Positions 61,460-64,000 of a stretch of 64,000 nt of DNA are shown piece by piece (position 1 is the stretch's first letter; every line of letters starts with the position of its first letter). This stretch comes from Lycocorax pyrrhopterus obiensis (Eukaryota > Chordata > Aves > Passeriformes > Paradisaeidae). A model generated the notes under the pieces. The model saw nothing but the letters and a program-made list of their open reading frames with translations. It was not told the origin of the DNA and ran no database searches. Location: contig JACSVZ010000002.1 in NCBI GenBank assembly GCA_014706295.1, positions 53,044,432 to 53,108,431 of the forward strand. The letters are read 5' to 3'. A program made the position numbers and the translations under genes.

Positions 61460-63916
61460 TAAATTGTGGTGTTAGGATACTGCTGGTTATCAGTGTTTTC
61501 AGACTCGTTGACAGGACACACACCAAGCAGCCAATATGCCAGCTGCTGCCCCTGATGCAGAAGCTGCCACGCGCTTGGAGGCTTGGACAGAACCCACTTG
61601 GGTGGCTCTGGCATCAGCTGCAGATGAGTTAGTGCTAGCAGTAAAAACACTGTCCCCAGAAGGTCACCTGTCCCCAAATGCTACTTCTCAAAGGACACAT
61701 GCTCTGGATCTTTTTCCTAAGCTGTGCCAAACGAAAAGGTTTGCTTGTGTCAAAAACACAAAGCCTCCTTCCCTCTGTCCTCCTACTGACAGCCTAAGAG
61801 TCAGTGAATTTGTGACACGGTCACTACAATGGCAAAACTCTCCTTGGTTTCAAAAAACTTCAGTTTCTACACCCACAGTAGGATCCTTAATGAGATTATC
61901 TTCCTGTAAAGCTTGTTTTTCTAACACACTTAGGTCCATCAGACACTGCTGAAACTCCTACTGGCTGCAATAGAGGGCAAATTTATAAGCACAGACCACA
62001 GGATTGCTTCTTTCAGGAGAAAGGATGTACAGGAAGCTGTCCCAGGATCTGAAAGCTTCTTCTGAGCAGCAGAGCCCCTCTCTGCACCCAGGCCACAGCA
62101 GTCAGAAGACCACAGGTTTTGTTGGTACTGTAAGAAACACCATGCCTGGCACCCTGGGGCAGTGCTCCGAACCACTGAAAACAACTGTGGTATTTGATGC
62201 ATCCCCTTCCATCAAGAAGGGCCCCATGTGTCAAGTCTCACCAGGGTAAGAAGTGTCAGGGACCTCAGATGAGCTACAGGCATGGTGCTAGACTGTCACG
62301 GCCCTTAAGTGATAGCGAAATCACAGTCAAAAGGTGATTGTTTGCAATTCTAGACATAATGTCTGCACTTTGCATGGTAATATCCAACCCCCAGCAGGAG
62401 CCAGTGCAGAGGCCCACAAGAACCAAGAAAAGAGTAGGGCTGGGCAGATTCCTTGTTATCCTCTTCCCCACCTGTACAGTGAGAGTAACACCACTTGTCA
62501 ATGGTACAGGATGCTGTGAAAAATTCAGATGCTTCAGTAATAAAGGTTGGACATGTACTGCAGAGAGCCAGATGGAGAAAGCCATCTGATGGTGTCAGCT
62601 GGGACTAGAATTTGGAGGATCACACTTAGCTGAAAGCCTTCACCCAGGCAAGAGTCGGCCCAGTATTTTTCTCCAAACTCTGAAGGAGTTTTCAAATCTA
62701 TAGCACTTTTCCCCCCTCTTTGCACTCATCCAGAAGTGTCCATCCAAGTTCATATTGCATAACCTTTGCTGCCATTCCATTGCTTTTGTTGTCTTCACTT
62801 AGTATTTGCCTTACAATGCACCAACTAAGTAATGCAGCAAAACAAGGAAGAAGAAAACAGGCAAAAAGATGCTGCACCTACAACACTGCTGGCCTCTCAG
62901 GTCTGCAAAAACCCACACAGGCTATTTTGAAAGCCAGAAAGGCAGGAAAAATTAGAAGATTGCAGAAAAAGAATGCTATTTCCAAGGAGACTTGTTTGGC
63001 CCTCAGAGAACCATTATCTGATATCACTTTTAATCATATTTTGGTTTTCAGTCATGTACAGTATACTCAACTAAAGGTCATAACAGGCAGTTCTCATCTG
63101 ATTTCTATGAAGACCACGAGTACTGCATGAAGAGGATTTTCTTTTAAACACAAGTCCTGCCTTAGCTGAAAGTGAATGGCTGTTTTATTTCCCCATAAAT
63201 ACGTATGTAAATGTCTCAGCTGAAGAACTTGGAGAGATTACCTATTTGCATATTACAAAGGCACAGGACCTCAGACATTCTACTAATTTCACACATACTG
63301 CTGATACTTAATAATGAAAGAGTAACCTTTCCATACTAGACCGGAAAAACTTTTGTAATTGTTTCCAACCCAGGTCTTAAACACGGATGGGAATAATGGA
63401 AAAAAAATTCTAATCTCTCAGCCTACTGGTATTTATTGCCTTGGTTGGCTGGCTTACCTTTCAGAGAAGACAGGGATTATCCCACCAAATTGTAACAACT
63501 GGGAAATCAGTAACAAGTCCTGGGGCAACAAGACGTGACTCACTACTGGCCAAAAAGAACTTTTCAGCATCCCTCACAATGAAGATATCCAAGGCCACAT
63601 CCTAATGTTCTTCTGAAGACAGCTGAAGGAAACTCTCCAGGCTCAAAAACTGATGAATAGCTTCACCATGAGCACATCAGAAAGGCACAATGAGACAGGA
63701 ATGCCTTTTATTCCTAAAGGACGTACCAGCAGCCCCTACCCAGCATCTAGTTTGCAGTTGTATTGTGCATCAAAAAGAAGGCAAAGAGAAACCACCAAAA
63801 GTCTTTTCATGGCTCAAGGGTGAAAAAATGAATCCTTTCTGGCTCTGGTGGAATCAGATACAGCCAACATACAGCATGGGAGACTTTTCAGCCTTTCTAG
63901 AAATATTAACTTGGGA

Positions 63917-64000
63917 CTGGGAAAAAAACAATCAAAAACCCACACCAAAAAAAGCAACAACAACAAAAGCAACAAAAGCAAACGACACAAAAAAAAAACC
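63917..64000. repeat. A-rich low-complexity tract at window edge
   Basis: Runs of A broken by single C or G (for example aaaaaaagcaacaacaacaa). It continues to the end of the window. Confidence 0.75.

Larger units (their letters stand above)
40130..64000 (-). other. HECW1: Very long HECW1 intron (partial)
   Basis: About 23.9 kb running to the window edge. I looked for the preceding HECW1 segments (the WDIKEEVDAGDWIGMYL and ETKICFKYYHG regions, from memory) and did not see them. It holds a pair of 107-bp diverged direct repeats (43286 and 44431), an old CR1 (48859), a solo LTR (51426), a GTT run at 61436 and an A-rich tail at 63917. Other stretches over 300 bases hold nothing I can name. Confidence 0.65.

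Noticed and set aside
61047..61952. Overlapping open frames of 138-159 codons on both strands
   Set aside because: They conflict with each other, lack known motifs, and cross the GTT microsatellite.

Overview
The window is intronic and exonic sequence from a vertebrate, almost certainly a bird. CR1 LINE fragments with the typical 3' end occur near 10.4 and 48.9 kb. A well-preserved solo LTR of a kind I recall as abundant in bird genomes, especially songbirds, lies at 51.4-52.3 kb. The spliced protein is very close to tetrapod HECW1. There is no prokaryotic organisation: no operons, no ribosome binding sites and no dense coding. Species cannot be read from the sequence; a neoavian or passerine bird is my inference from the LTR.

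One protein gene is supported: HECW1 (NEDL1), an E3 ubiquitin ligase with C2, WW and HECT domains, on the minus strand. Transcription runs from high to low coordinates. Seven consecutive internal coding exons are visible, in transcript order 40051-40126 (or 40129), 30534-30703, 17755-17897, 15654-15754, 13024-14397, 9509-9610 and 4102-4252. All have AG/GT borders, and the phases join without a stop into about 705 codons. They encode the end of the region before C2, the C2 domain, the long acidic Ser/Cys-rich linker and the first WW domain. The start codon and N-terminal exons lie beyond 64000 on the right. The second WW domain and the HECT domain lie beyond position 1 on the left.

Layout by region: 1-4101 is intron; 4-18 kb holds five clustered exons; 18-40 kb is two long introns around the C2 exon, with an LTR-like insert at 26.7-27.4 kb and a strong AT-rich hairpin at 34.6 kb; 40-64 kb is one long intron with no recognised exon, holding an old CR1, the solo LTR, and a pair of diverged 107-bp direct repeats at 43.3 and 44.4 kb. 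I found no RNA gene, CRISPR array or second protein gene.

The most useful second-look items are the duplicated 107-bp module, the 31-bp-stem hairpin, the coding minisatellite behind the Cys-Tyr-Ser repeat of HECW1, the solo LTR with intact target-site duplication, and the NAGNAG splice acceptor. None amounts to a new biological system. This is mainly an ordinary stretch of a large vertebrate gene.
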